64,000 nucleotides of DNA from Liolophura sinensis. Lineage: Eukaryota > Mollusca > Polyplacophora > Chitonida > Chitonidae. The stretch lies in the NCBI RefSeq assembly GCF_032854445.1, contig NC_088296.1:21133853-21197852 (forward strand), given 5' to 3'. Below are positions 11,467 through 24,200 of this stretch, piece after piece (the stretch's first letter is position 1; the number at the start of each line of letters is the position of its first letter). The position numbers and the translations under genes are program-made. Below the pieces are notes generated by a model. The model searched no databases. It had not been told where the DNA came from and saw only the letters and a program-made list of their open reading frames with translations.

Positions 11467-12519
11467 TTTAAATGATGCGCGTATGTGTATGGATAAAGAA
11501 TTAGGACTGCATCTACCCTGAAGCCAGCTATTCATCATGCAGACACCTGACACATATATTTCCCACGGTACTATACCAGAGCTGGTGAACGGCCATTCAC
11601 CTGTAGTTGACGTTACAGCTTATGTTTGTTCCCTGCATGCGTTTTTGATATCTTTTGTTGTCTTTCAATAATATGAGTAGAGTCAACCAGGTAATCCTCT
11701 AAAAAATTATAATCCGCGGATGGAAATAGTGTGTACTGTTCGGTTTTTAATGTGGTAAACATGCGCACAAAAGCCACGTGCGACACGTATTCAGAGCAGT
11801 TTCCATGACTTCACACCGAGGTACCGATGCTGTCACATTATTTTGAGAATTTGACACAATATGAGAGCATTTCAAGGCCTAGTTCTCTTTTCCGACCGAC
11901 GTATTATCTAGGTCCTCTTTTGTAGGTTACGCCTCAAACTGGAAAAGTGAGGGGATTTCCCTACACAACGACAGTGGTTAAGTCCAATGAAATGCAGTAC
12001 TGGATTATGTCGTCTGTTATATTACTTCCAGAAAGAGAACGGCCAACCACCTAAAAAAAAGACGTTTTAGTGAACAGCCTAATCCTTTAACCATGTTGTG
12101 CACATGGATGTGATCCAAGGGTGTTCTAATTGGATTGTTTTCATTCGGGTGTCAGGACCACGTTCCACTTCTTGGCCTCCGCGCGCTTCTTTTCGCTGAG
12201 CTTCTAAATGGCTGTTCTTCGGGTGGCCTTCATTCGGTGGAGTGGCACACTGGTTCGAGAGTGAGAATGTATGTGCGGGCGGGGAATGTGCGGTTATTTA
12301 GTCCAAAGCTCTAGGTGACGCCTTACTTTTGAGAATTTGATCACATCCTGGTAGACCCGTTGTTAGGCTGGGATTTTCCCTGTCCTATCGCCCTCCCATT
12401 GTGTTACTGCATTGCTTACTATGGAATGCCTTATGTGGTGGGGGTTATGTTCTTTCTACCGTGAGTTTTTGGCCGGCTCGATCGCGTGTTTGCTTGGCGT
12501 ATTATATATGTTCCCCTTT

Positions 12520-12665
12520 TTCTCTTTATTTAATTGACTGGTCTGTCACGCCTTACTCAAGGACATTTCACTTATACGACGGCGGCCAGCAGTATGGTGG
12601 GTGGAAACCCGGCACAGCCCGGGGGAAACCCATGACCATCAGCAGGTTGCTGGAAAACCTTAACA
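12520..12665 (-). mobile_element. SINE-1 3' fragment (unit A)
   Basis: Reverse orientation: tgactggtctgtcacgcctt through gcccgggggaaacccatgac. Unit B copy at 49222-49350. Confidence 0.75.
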
Positions 12666-13424
12666 CGTTCGGGAGGAGAGAAAGCCAGAGGTTAACCCAG
12701 TTTATTTCCCTGCTTTCTGAAAAAAAAATTTGCAATCACTAATAATAAGAATGCCTAAGCCATTCATCTTTGCCTTAACAAAGAAGGTTCACTTCCGTCC
12801 TAGTTTCACACTATAGCCGTCTTTGTCCAGATACAATGGGTCGAGCTAAAGAGTTCATCCAACAACACCAACATATGTATATGTACCATGGCTGGATGTT
12901 TACTTCTTTATCTGACAAAAGTGCACAGTAGGACATCGGTTATTTAACGGTAAATGCTAGAATTGCCTCTTTTCAACATTTCCTTTCACATTAGGACGGT
13001 GTCTATATTGGTTTTAAGGGGATATCAATAGCTACATGTATAGTGTTGTATAGTGCTACCTTACAAAAATATGTCGCAGCCACCATACACGATACCCAAA
13101 GTACTTACAGTATCCTGGCACGGAGACAACCTGTACTCACCTATATTATACCGAGGTTTCTCCGAAGAAACATTAATATTTTCACTTTTAAACTCTGAGA
13201 CCTCACCGTATTTACGATTGCATATCTGTATACACTCTGCGTTCACAGTTATGTTTAAAGAGGCTGTGCAGAAGAAGTTTGGCAAAACACCCGTAGTTAG
13301 TAATAAAATCTAACTTCCGTGTTTACCCATATTAGTTCCAATATTTGCCTATAAGAAAACCATAGAAAACCGACAATCTTCTTCACATGAACACCTGATA
13401 AATAAACTACTATATTTAAATTAT

Positions 13425-13545
13425 ATTTATTTAATTGGTATTTCTCACTAAGAACATACCACTTGTAGAAAGACAGCCATCATTATGGTGGGAGGAAAGC
13501 CGGCAGAGCCATGGGGATTATTCGACCACGCGCAGGAAAACTAGG
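13425..13545 (-). mobile_element. SINE-1 3' fragment, internal duplication copy 1
   Basis: Reverse orientation, tattatggtgggaggaaagc core. Paralogous to 20512-20640, so it inserted before the internal duplication. Confidence 0.6.
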
Positions 13546-14116
13546 CTTAAAGCCCCAGCTGATAGGATGCCTGAGCTAGGACAGTCATTTGATTGGCGGT
13601 TTTGTCTGTGTGCTGTGTGACACATCTTCGAAGAACCATTAGCGCAAGTCTCAGATAAATAATTATTTCAAAACAGTTTGTACACAGAAACTAAATGATT
13701 GATTGCAAAAGATATACAAAGTTATTGAATTCATTCTTGAAGAAGGATAACTGGAATGATATTAACGACTAAGTACACTAAAGCTAGACCTAAACACTGT
13801 ATTACTGTTATCACCATTGGTATATAGTAACGATAGAAACAAAAATGACGATAACTGTAATGATGAATTTTAAACATGGCGAAAAGGAATGTGACACGGG
13901 TACCTGATCGCCATGCTATGGCTGCGGTGGCAAACTGATATATCAGTTTCAACTTTATTCGGACAGTAGCGTATGGTAGATTTGTACAATAAAAACATCT
14001 TTTCATTTGCACTTATAGCTTAAAAATAATAAGTGACAGTGTCTACGCCATCAACAGGTAATCGTGTTACTCCAGCTGATGGAGAGAACTGCCGGAGAGA
14101 ACTGACGTAAATCCTT

Positions 14117-17100
14117 TCATAGCCGCATGCCAGACCGTGCACAGTGTATCTGGCAACTTCTTGGCCATCCACACCAGTGGCAAAATGAGCACAAGATATC
14201 CATCGGACGGACAACATCATGCCTTTTTTCGGTAGGATCTGTGAACAATATCCAGGTAGGACAAAGACGTTATTTGGCATACATGTATGTTATTTACTGC
14301 TTTGATTGTTTGTTGAATGCTTTTTAAAAAGAATTTTACTTATTGACGACCTCTGTGTCGTAGACGTGCAAGCTTTTCTAGTGGCAAATATGTGCATGGA
14401 AATGTACCCATGTTAGTAGAACCGTAAAAACGTATTCAATGAAAAAAATATACCACACGAACGTCTAAATTTATTTAAGTACTTATAAATCTTTACGTTT
14501 AAATGGGTTTTGACATACATGTAACACTAAACGCATACCCTTCCTTGTATATTTCTTTACTGAGCTTTCTCGAAGAGACCGTCACTCGACAGGGAATTAC
14601 CATGCTTTCTGGGAGGAATTTTGGTTCCTACGACGTGGTGTTTCAAATCTTGTGATATCATCATGCAGCGATAACGCGTAAGTGGTAAGGTCTACAACAA
14701 CCTGTGGATGGGCGTGGGTTTACTCAAAACTCCGCCAAACTTTTTCTCCACTATTATGCTGGCCGCGATCGTATCAGTAGATTGTAATAGAGTACACAGA
14801 GTGTACTGTAAGTTGATAAAATTGTTTAAGAAAGTAAGTTTGGGCGTTGAGAGTTTTACATAGGATGCTACTGACATTTTCTCTTCCAGTGTCGAACCGC
14901 TTCGGTGGCCTAATGGTTAGATACTACAGCAATGTCTAAGGAAAGTATTGTTGTTATTTTTCATTTGACGTCATGGTGAGCATTTGGGATTTTGCGGAAT
15001 GTCCCTTTAATAGAGGTAACTATATCAAACAAGGCATACGTATAAAATGCTTATTACTGTTTTACTAGAGCTCATCGTCATGATAACCCGTTATAAACTT
15101 TTCTGCTGGGGGGGGGGGGATAGGTATCACTTGTTTGTGCTCTCCAGGTGTAGGATGAAAAAATAAACGAACTGTTGACGCTAAGTGCATTCTGTTATGC
15201 CTTCGAAAAGTGTTATTTAACTATTTTATCATGATTTATTCGGGAAAACAAAGGCTTTATGTCCCAAGAGATATAGAGAGGACGGCTTACTGAATATTCA
15301 TAAAGACAGACGTGTCTGCCTGTTGGAGAATCAGTGTATTATTTTGACATATTAAGGTAGAGATTTACGTGGGAAGCTGACCAAACTGAAAGCCATTCTT
15401 GGCGAATGAAAAGAATCATTAAAATTCTGGCATTTACCGTTATAGCAGGAAAGCAATGATCTGTTGTCACTGCTAGGCCAAGTCATACATGCACACGTAG
15501 GGTGAAAATTAACATGCATAGCTCAAATACCACGAGATCTCGAGACATTTTAAATAAAACAAATGGTGTGCTACAAAAATACGAATATAGCTTTCATGTG
15601 TAAAATCACAGAGAAACCAAACACTATATACTTTGAAATAAAGAAAGAGACAATGCATACTTTATCTCCAGTGTAGGTCTTTACGATTACATCATGAGAA
15701 GTTGAAACTTCAGTATTTGAGAGCCAGGTCTTGGTTGACGCGTTGTGTTGGAGCTGTACACTGAGGTCCAAAATAATAATTCTTGCATTGCTGAAAACCG
15801 GGAAAATGTCCCAGTGTTGAAGATGAATGGTGTCTTTGAAAGCAATTTTTATTCACTTCCTTTTTATCTGTGCATGATTTATTTTTGTACTTTATACACT
15901 TTTTTGGTGGTTAATCGCCGTGTTGTACTGCATGGTATTATGTAAATCAATTCTCCCCTGTGCGGTTATTAGTGTAAGAAACTAGGGCCGCACCCTACTA
16001 GGTAAACTTAGCCTGGCACGCAACTGACCTACATACGTGGCGAACAGAATACATCTATATCGTTTAAATCATAACTTTGTCCTCGATGGACGTTATATTT
16101 TAAAGTATGTTCCGTGTCCTTCAATTATATGACGTTGTAGCTTGCTATGCTGTCGAACGATATTCAAAAGGCATTTGTGGCCTCCGTGGCTGAGATGAAC
16201 GAGGGGCATTAACAAATGCGGTCGCTACGAACTTAAGTCCAGCTCATCCTGGCTTCATCTCCGACCGTACACACGAAGGTCTGACAGCAAGCTGCGCCCT
16301 CTCACCTTAATGCTGGTCGCCGTCGTATAGGTAAAATATTTTTCAGTATGCCCTAAGAAACCAGTGAATAGAGTAATCAAATAAATCCAAAGATTTTAAG
16401 GGATACGTGTATCAATAAAGATAATAAATACCAAGTACATTTCAACTTTGAACTGGTTTTGGTTGATTTTAGGTGGTTTTAAAAGCGTCTGGTTTGTTCC
16501 GATTTGGAATATTATCATAATTATATTGAAAGTCATGACCGTTTCCTGGTTAGAGCGTGTTCTCGCCACAATGCTGTTCAAAATATTGGTAATGGACGTC
16601 CTGGGTCAATAATCGCAAGGCCAATCCCAAAAACGGAATTCATAACAAACTACTAAAGAGCTAAGAAGTATATATAGTGTTAAATTGTAAAAGAAAAGCA
16701 GTCAACTGCTTTCAACGATGATGCAAAGAGGAATTGAATATTCTAAGAGAATAATTTGAAGCAGTATGCAAATCGTGGAGCATGCTAATTCATAAGTTCT
16801 GGTAAATCAAAATAACCACCTGTATCTCAGTTACGTTTCGATCGCAACTGCTCATATATCCAGGGAGGCAAACTAAACCAAGACGATGAATATACATCTT
16901 CTAGCCCCAGGATCAGCAGAATCAGACAGAGTCATGAAGAAGAGTACAGGTAAAGCTCTGTGTTGTGACCAGTGCCTGTCAGAAGGACTGGCAGCTTTTC
17001 ATGTTCAGCAATTTCCTCAGACTTCAACAGCCTTGTAAACCTACAGCCGTTGTAATGTAGAAATATTTTTGGGCATAGCGTAATGATACTCAACCCTTCA

Positions 17101-17197
17101 GAAGATCCAGAAGCTGTTGATTGTCTCTGAGAGTTGTAGCCAGAGCGGTCTGTATGATGACAATCAAGCAAACAGTACGGAAGAATAACGACGCCAT
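14117..17197 (-). CDS. G2: divergent cysteine-rich secreted peptide, two exons, only in unit A
   Basis: Model on the minus strand: exon 1 17197 down to 17095, intron 17094-14239, exon 2 14238 down to 14117, 74 residues. Exon 1 gives a clear signal peptide (about residues 1-20, ending QTALA) and ends G/gttgag in phase 1. Exon 2 follows ttgttcacag and completes an Asp codon. It keeps the RPM-x-ILC start of the Cys region shared with G3, but its Cys are at 51, 54, 57, 63 and 67: the third framework Cys is Trp, the last is Ser and one residue is missing. It may therefore be decaying or may fold differently. AATAAA on the minus strand at 13954-13959. The surrounding 12.7-17.2 kb is an older copy of the G3 region. 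A SINE at 16179-16386 lies in the intron. Unit B has no copy. Confidence 0.52.
14680..14795 (+). mobile_element. SINE-1 core fragment in the G2 intron
   Basis: acaacctgtggatgggcgtg through attatgctggccgcgatcgt. Paralogous to 26135-26270 and 56745-56875. Confidence 0.6.
14898..14930 (+). mobile_element. SINE-2 head fragment in the G2 intron
   Basis: cggtggcctaatggttaga, the tRNA-like 5' head only. Confidence 0.45.
16179..16386 (+). mobile_element. SINE-1, diverged, in the G2 intron
   Basis: Head ggcctccgtggctgag, B box gaacttaagtcc, truncated core and a tail of the form caaataaat. Confidence 0.75.
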
Positions 17198-18129
17198 CTT
17201 GTAGAGTCAGGGTATCAGTCCGTTGTTTCCAGTCTGACTCTTCAACGAAGGGGTAGGTATGGGGCACGAGCAAAAACGTATTTCGAATGAAAAACTCGTG
17301 AGGTAAAGGGTGTGTCTTTTAAGTAAAATAGCATTAGCTACTGGTGTTTCCACGGTTGCATTGGGCGACAGAGTTACAACCGAAGAAAAATGCGTATTTG
17401 CATACTCCTCTCCTGCGTCCAATAGAAACTCGCACGTGCGATTTCCAGGTCTCCTCCCTCCCCAGCTCAAATCACCAACGTTGTACTTCCGTAAAGTTGA
17501 ATCTGCAGGCTGATAATCAGCGTATCTGCATGTAGCTCGACAACTTACACTTACAAAGAAGGGCTAGATATAAAGTAGAGCATTCAAGAAGCCGCAAGTT
17601 TAACGGCAAAGTCAGGCACACGTTAATACCTATACAAATACCATCATTACTGTTTTGTGTGCTGGGCCACTTTTCCCAGGTTATCCAATATTTGTAGGTA
17701 AACACGTGACGCACACACGTCAATTCACGAAGGGACCCAGGTCATGATGGAAAAGTAAAGCTAGAAATGTGAACCCGAGTACGATCGTGGTACACAGTAT
17801 TCGTCAACTGGCAAAATCAGCTGTACAACAAAACATTTAACATGTACTGTGTGACAGAAGCCTCTAAACATCCGTAGAGAATGTGTATGCATATAATATA
17901 TAAAAACTTCAATATACACCCACAACAGTGTGATAACTGTCAAATTGTCAAGTCTGCTTCTTGTCAATTTGCCTCGGTTAGGATTTTATTCCAACTGTTC
18001 ATTCAAATGCTTAAATAGTAACAAACTGTACGCTTAAGCAGCATTGGGTAAAAAGAAAGATGCAGTGATGTTAATTGAAATATATGAGACATCACTCATT
18101 AGACAGGTGATTGGACAGGACACCTAGCA

Positions 18130-18222
18130 CAGGAGTCCCTGGTGTATATATACTGTGTTGTATTCCTACACGATAAGTAAAATTTTCTTCAGCACGGCGC
18201 AAAACACCAAATAAATAAATGG
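18130..18222 (+). mobile_element. SINE-1 tail fragment, unit A only block
   Basis: Ends gcacggcgcaaaacaccaaa plus taaataaat. Confidence 0.5.
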
Positions 18223-18869
18223 AGGACATGCTCGATCTAGTGCATTTCTTAGCAGACATCGCTGGTTTATTTCGGGCACTGCAGTACCCTAATAAAAATT
18301 TTTGACTGCAGAGGTAGTTAAATTATTTATTTTTTTAATTAGAGTTAATGCATAAGAATATTTCAGGCTAAACCAATAGGCCACGGATAGCCCGTTGGAT
18401 TTAATGGACAGCCATGGAATAAATCAACTCAGAGCCTAGCCTACTCCACGGGCTATGCTCAGGAGAATGTTTTATAATCTCCGAAACAGTATCTGAGAAA
18501 TACAGTGGAAATGTTACTCTGAAAAAGGCCTGACCGGGAAGAGTCTATTCCAATACATGTAGAAAGTCGGGTCTTGCAAGGGAGAGAACTCACCAAGTAA
18601 ACAACCATGAAAACCTGATGTGATCACTGAATCTTCAACAAAACATGGAACTTCCTTTACTATCAAAGTACTGTTTAAGTGAAAATGTCAAGTATGACAA
18701 ACATGCAGGACACAGATGTCACAAGTAGAATGCTAATCACAGCCTGTCGCTCTTCACTTGTCAAAATGTCACTAACAGATTGTGGCACCGAATTAGTGGC
18801 CTAATGTACTATAAAACATGTCATGTTTCATTGCACTGAAGCATTGTATTTAAAGGAAAAGAATGAATG

Positions 18870-19150
18870 AGCGAATTTTTGCCTGGGGTTTAATGTCGTG
18901 CTTAGCAATTTTCCGACCATTTGACGACGGGGTCCTCAGGTGTGTTTACATACACCGCCAAAGTGGTGCTGCCACTGAGGTGTCATGCCAAAAACGACAG
19001 ACATGACACCCCACCCAGTCACATTATACTGACACTGGGCAATCATTCACGTTTCTTGGTCTAACCTCTCAGTGTCCGAGCGCCAAGCAAGGCAACAACT
19101 ATCACCATTTTAGTGTCTTCGGTATGACCCGACCCGGTATTGTTCTCGGG
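18870..19150 (-). mobile_element. SINE-2 (second tRNA-derived family), unit A only block
   Basis: On the minus strand: a head remnant cgggtcgggtcataccgaag, cttgcttggcgctcg, gactgggtggggtgtcatgt, and a 3' end of the type tgctaagcacgacattaaac. Confidence 0.7.
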
Positions 19151-19579
19151 CATTAAAGGAAAAGACAACAGCAGAACAAATGTATGCATGTGCCCGTAAA
19201 GTATCACACCTAAAGATTGAAGAACATAACTTCTTACTTTTGTGATGTTGCAAAACACAGATATTTCTTTACCTAAGCAAGATCACGGAAATGGAGAGAG
19301 CAAAAACCGCCGCCATTTTATCTGTTTTATCCAGTCAGGCGCGAGTTACTTAAAGCGACCTTTTAAGCATATTTGCGTGGGCTACAAATGATGCCACATC
19401 GTCTTTGTCGTTGCTCTAACATGGTGCTTTTTATGTGCTCGTAAGTAGTCCTTCTTTAAAGTTGATTGATAGAGATACTGAGCACATCAGAAAAAAGCTC
19501 ATGGCCATTTAGGCCTATTTTTACCTCTTTACAAAAAAAACTCGGGTTTTATTTTTGTCTTTTCTTTTAAGGAGAGTGA

Positions 19580-19690
19580 GCCTTCCAACAGCGTGCGGAT
19601 GGTCAAGGGATTCGCCCGGGCTGTGCCTGGTTTTCTCACACTACAATGCTGGACGCAGTCTAAATATTCTTGAGTAAGGCATAAAAAGCG
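19580..19690 (+). mobile_element. SINE-1 core and tail fragment, unit A only block
   Basis: gcgtgcggatggtcaaggga core through ttcttgagtaaggcataaaa. Confidence 0.55.
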
Positions 19691-20511
19691 GTAAGTATAT
19701 TACTCTTCCCTTTTGAATCATTTCAAGCAGTTCAAGCAAAAGAAGTTTGCGCTGACGAACACTGGGTGTGTCGGACATTTGATGGCGTATTCCACTCGTG
19801 ACATTGTTATCATTTCGTCATAAAAGTTATTACTCTATGTTCCGCCCAGTGAGCTGGTTTGGTTTGAACTTAAGCCGTCCACAACACCACCTGTTCCAGA
19901 TACATCGGTCTGTGGTGTACAAGATTGCGGTATTATATCTGCAATGCTAAACATCTGGGTATAAATGCATCTCCGAACAACTGGGCTTAACGTTAACAAC
20001 TGAAATGAAAACAAAATCAGCTGATCTACTAACCGTACATGTCCTTTTATAATTATGTTTTATTTCGCTGGAGAAGGGCTTTAAATATCGCAGGTCCTGC
20101 TGTGGATTTTGAAGAGAGCCGAGCGAAATCTGGCTTCCATAATTTACTTGTATTAATCTCTCTCAACAACGTCAACCCAGTTTATTTCCTTGCTATTTTG
20201 AAAAAAGGTTTTGCGATCACTAACGATAAAAATGTCTAAGCCATTCATTTCTGCCTTAACAAAGAAGGTTTACTTGTGCCCTAGTTACACACTATAGCCG
20301 TCTTTGCCCGGATACAATGGATCAAGGTAAAGAGTTCATCCCACAACACCAACAAGTGTATATGTACCTGAATGTTTCTTTCCCTATCTGACAAAAGTGC
20401 ACAGTAGGATGTCGGTAACTTAATAGTATACACTTATGTTTAAAGAAGGAAACCACATGGGGCTGGTCAAGCCTCTGGACACGTACTCCTAACAAACTAC
20501 TGTATTTAAAT

Positions 20512-20640
20512 TATATTTATTGGATTGGCATTTTACGCCGTATTCAGGAATATCTCACTTATACGACAGCAGCCTTCATTATTGTGAGGGGAAACGGGCA
20601 GAGAGCGTGGGAAACACACGACAATCCGCATGAACACTAG
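20512..20640 (-). mobile_element. SINE-1 3' fragment, internal duplication copy 2
   Basis: Reverse orientation: attggcattttacgccgtat through gtgggaaacacacgacaatc. In unit B only the first ~45 bases remain (49725-49768). Confidence 0.65.
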
Positions 20641-21214
20641 ACCGAAATCCCCAGCTGATAGTCAGGGGCCGCTAGCACAGTTATTGGATTGGTGGTTTTG
20701 TCTGTGTGCTGTGTGACACATCTTCCAAGCACCATTAGCGCAACCCTCAAATAAATCATTATTTCAAAACAGTCTGTATACAGAAACTTAATATTTATTT
20801 TAAATGATACAAATGAATCAAGGTTATTGAATTCAAACTTGAAGAAGGATAACTGGAATAATAGCAAAGATTAAGTACACTGAGGAGTAGCCCTGGAGGG
20901 CAGATCTCAACACCGTCTTGATGTTATCAACATTGTTATCTAGAAAAGTTAGAAACAAAAATGACAATATTTGTAATCATTAATTGTAAACGTGGCGAAA
21001 TTTAATGTGACACGTGTAGCTGATCGCCATTCTATGGCTCCAATGGCAAACTAATGTATCATTTCCCACTTTACTTAGACAATAGCGTATAGCAGATTAG
21101 TACAAAAAAGGCATATCTTCATTAGCACTCATGTTGTAGAAGTGTCAGTGTTTACATCACCAACAGGCAATCGTGTTACTCCCTCTGACGACATTTCCTC
21201 TAAGGCCGTGGTTT

Positions 21215-24200
21215 TTAAGTTTTATGGAGAAAGAACTGATTTAAATCCGTCCATATCCAGAGAGAGCACCCGGCACAATGTCTCCGGCAACGTCTACCTG
21301 GGCACCCGTACCAGCCGCAAATTGAGCACAAGATATTCATCGGACGCGGAATAGGCCGAGGTACCCATTTCCTATCTGGGAACAACATCAAGGTAAGAAA
21401 AAGACGTTAGTTGACGTACATGTATGTTATTTACTTCTTTGATTGTTACTGAACTACTTTTAAAAAAAATTTGTAGTTATTGCCGATCTTTGTGTCGTAG
21501 ACTGGCAGGCTTTTCTGCTGGAAAATATGTGCATGCAAATGTACCCATGTTTGTAGAACCATAAAAAGGGCATTTAAATAAAAACAAAAACCACAACACA
21601 CTGCAAAAATTGTATGTAATATTACATTAAGATGTGATGTATAATATTACAGTGGATTTGCATACAAACATATTTAGCCTGCTGTAGCGTTGTTTTACAT
21701 TAAGTTTATGTATGTTAACAACACGTAGTGCAATAATGCAGTTTGAGTGCAAAGTTGCAGTGGTAAGTGATGTAAATATGTATATTAATACTGATTGTAA
21801 AACCTCAACAACTGTAAAATGTGTGTAATATTACATTGACTAAAGTTTGTATATAAACATGCATATTAATTTGTCTTGTAAAACTCAACAACTGTTTTAA
21901 TGCAGAGTTACAGGTTTCTCTTGTGTGTTAACAATAAGCTAATGCAAAATGGTGAAATCGATGTTTCATGCAATAATTTTAAAAAAATGTAAGCATGACC
22001 AAAATACATTGATCATTCTATTATGAAAAACCACAAAGTATTTATATCAGTACTGTACTTTATAGTCTTGTAATTTACCTTGTTAATCACTCGAGCTGGT
22101 GCACTTTTGTTTACCATTGTTTGTATATAGCAAAGCTGGGGATTGCTGAAGTGATGCAGTTAATGGTGAAGTCTACGTTCTTCTTTAAAGTGAATTTACG
22201 AAAATTGTGCAGAAGTGGTCTGACTGAAGCATAGATACCCAGGCAGGTTCATGATACCCTCCCAACAACATGTATATAGACACCGTAAAGGTCCGTTACA
22301 CTTCGCTGTGTTTGTCTAAGGGCTGATATTCCCTTTATTATTAATGTTGCATACTATTTGGGGAACTTTGTAATGGAAACGAACTTCAAGTAAAATACAT
22401 ACGAATAGATACACGGCTATACCCAACCTATTTTAAACGACTTAATGTAAAGAAAGGAATCGTATTGCTTTCCACCAGTGCTAGTAGCAAAAGATTCCTC
22501 GTTCTGAGAACACTAGCCTAATTTATGGCACTGACTGATTTCTTTGACATTTTGAATTATCGCTTGGCTGCTATGTAGATGCTACATTGTAGAGCCAATC
22601 ATCCCATTTGAGGTAAATTTTTGCGACCACCAACGCTTAAAATAGCACCTGCTTTTGACGACAGATCGCGCGCCTTTCCACGTTGACGGAGGTCCTGGTT
22701 TGCGCTGCGCTACGCAGACTGATTGCAGGTGGGAAAGAGGCAAAAGGCTCAAACGTAAGTATAAACTTTTTGTAATCATGTTTCGGTACAGACACTGTAA
22801 GTTCAGCTGTAAAACTGTCGCAAATTATTGGCGGCAATGCAGGGTTCATTCGAATACACCAAAAGAAAGGTTTTCATGTGGTATTGGGCAGTGTATATTT
22901 TCGTTTTCGTCGTTGAAGTCACTTCGCGTGAGGTCATTTGTGTAACATTTAAAGCCTCACGTCAGGAATGGGAAAGCTGCACGATGTCCGTTCATTGTCT
23001 GTTTGAGTTCACATAAGAATTATAGTAAGGAGGAAACATTTGCCTCCCAAATTTCAAGAAACCACCAGAAAACCCCTTGGGCCGATGTGCATTTTAGTCA
23101 CTTCAATTATCAATAGCAGGCTAAGTGACTTCCCCCCCCCCCCGCTTCCATTGTTTGTGGGGCCTCGGTAGCCATAGGTGATAGATGGCGCTCTTTTTTG
23201 TTTGGTGTTACATGCAGCCATTCGCTGGACATCACCTGTTTTCCACCATTGTGAAATACTAGTAATTATGTCACATGTGGAAGACACAGCTAAAGCTGAC
23301 CTGACTTTCCCTCTATTGCCCTTTCATAGCTCACATGAACATACGCTGTTTCAATTCCATCAATTTGCTATTCCTACACATACATCCATCACAAATTCTT
23401 CAAACCAATTTCATTAACCCTGATCATGGTTTGATAAAATCAACAGAAGTGTTGAGTCAATACCAACTGATGTACTATCTCAGAATTTGAACAGCCTCGT
23501 GTCTTATTTTGTGCCTTAAGTAGATAGTGTTAACAGAGGACTCAGCATGGGCGTAGTTGTATGGAGCTTCTTGTAGGTCATAAACAAGTATGGCATGTTT
23601 TTATCACTATCAAGTCCGCTCCCATATTGTGTTGTTTCTACCAGTGACCTTACAAGGTGCAAAATACCTGTATTTAGACTCCATTTTCATTGTTTTTGAA
23701 CCCTTATATCTTTGATATTTGTTTGCCACTATTGGATTAGTTTCCAAGAAGTGTTTGGTGTATTTGTTCCTTTTGTGTTTTATGTGGATAGGATGTATTT
23801 TATGTGCAATTAATGCCTTGGTGGCTACAACAAATTTCAATATACTTGATGTAACTCCATTTTGATTTTTTCTTTTCAAAAAAGATGTCGTAAACATCTG
23901 TTGAAGACGTTTTTTGTTACAAAGTTAGGCAATTTGTTTAAAGAATCAGAACAAATGTATGTTTTATCTGTGTGTTTCAAAAACCTTGTGTGTTAAAAAT
24001 TTAAGAAAATCAGGCAATTTGTTTAAGGTAGAAAGAAAGCAACAAATAATTGTTTATCTTTGTGTGCAATAATATTTTTTACAGCCCATTCAAGGTTTAG
24101 ACCTCAGCAAAGTGATTGTCTCTGAAGATTTTTTTAAGTAAAAAATATGATTAATTTCTTTCTTTTTTGTTTTATGTATCAGTACAAATGCATGTTTTAC

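Larger units (their letters stand above)
7750..12500. other. Non-coding stretch between G1A and the internal duplication
   Basis: Contains SINE-1 copies and the old repeat at 10125-10900. A 73-codon frame at 10875-11096 is nearly unchanged in B (47569-47784) but so is the DNA around it, and I see no splice sites, signal peptide or domain. Confidence 0.5.
12700..17200. repeat. Older internal duplication, copy 1 (carries G2)
   Basis: Segments match 20.2-27.1 kb in the same order: 12770-12950 with 20240-20430, 13400-13650 with 20490-20740, 13735-14460 with 20840-21597, 14510-14620 with 26020-26110, 15170-15480 with 26310-26620. The match covers the G2 exon 2, much of the intron and, through exon homology, exon 1. 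It is more diverged than A is from B, so it predates the 30-kb duplication. About 300 bases at 12955-13250 are extra in this copy. Confidence 0.75.
17200..20160. other. Unit A-only non-coding stretch upstream of G2
   Basis: Should hold the G2 promoter just above 17197. Otherwise SINE fragments and AT-rich DNA; no gene seen. Confidence 0.5.

Noticed and set aside
21142-21354. Plus-strand frame of 70 codons
   Set aside because: It is the antisense shadow of the G3A Cys exon, which has splice context and homologues.
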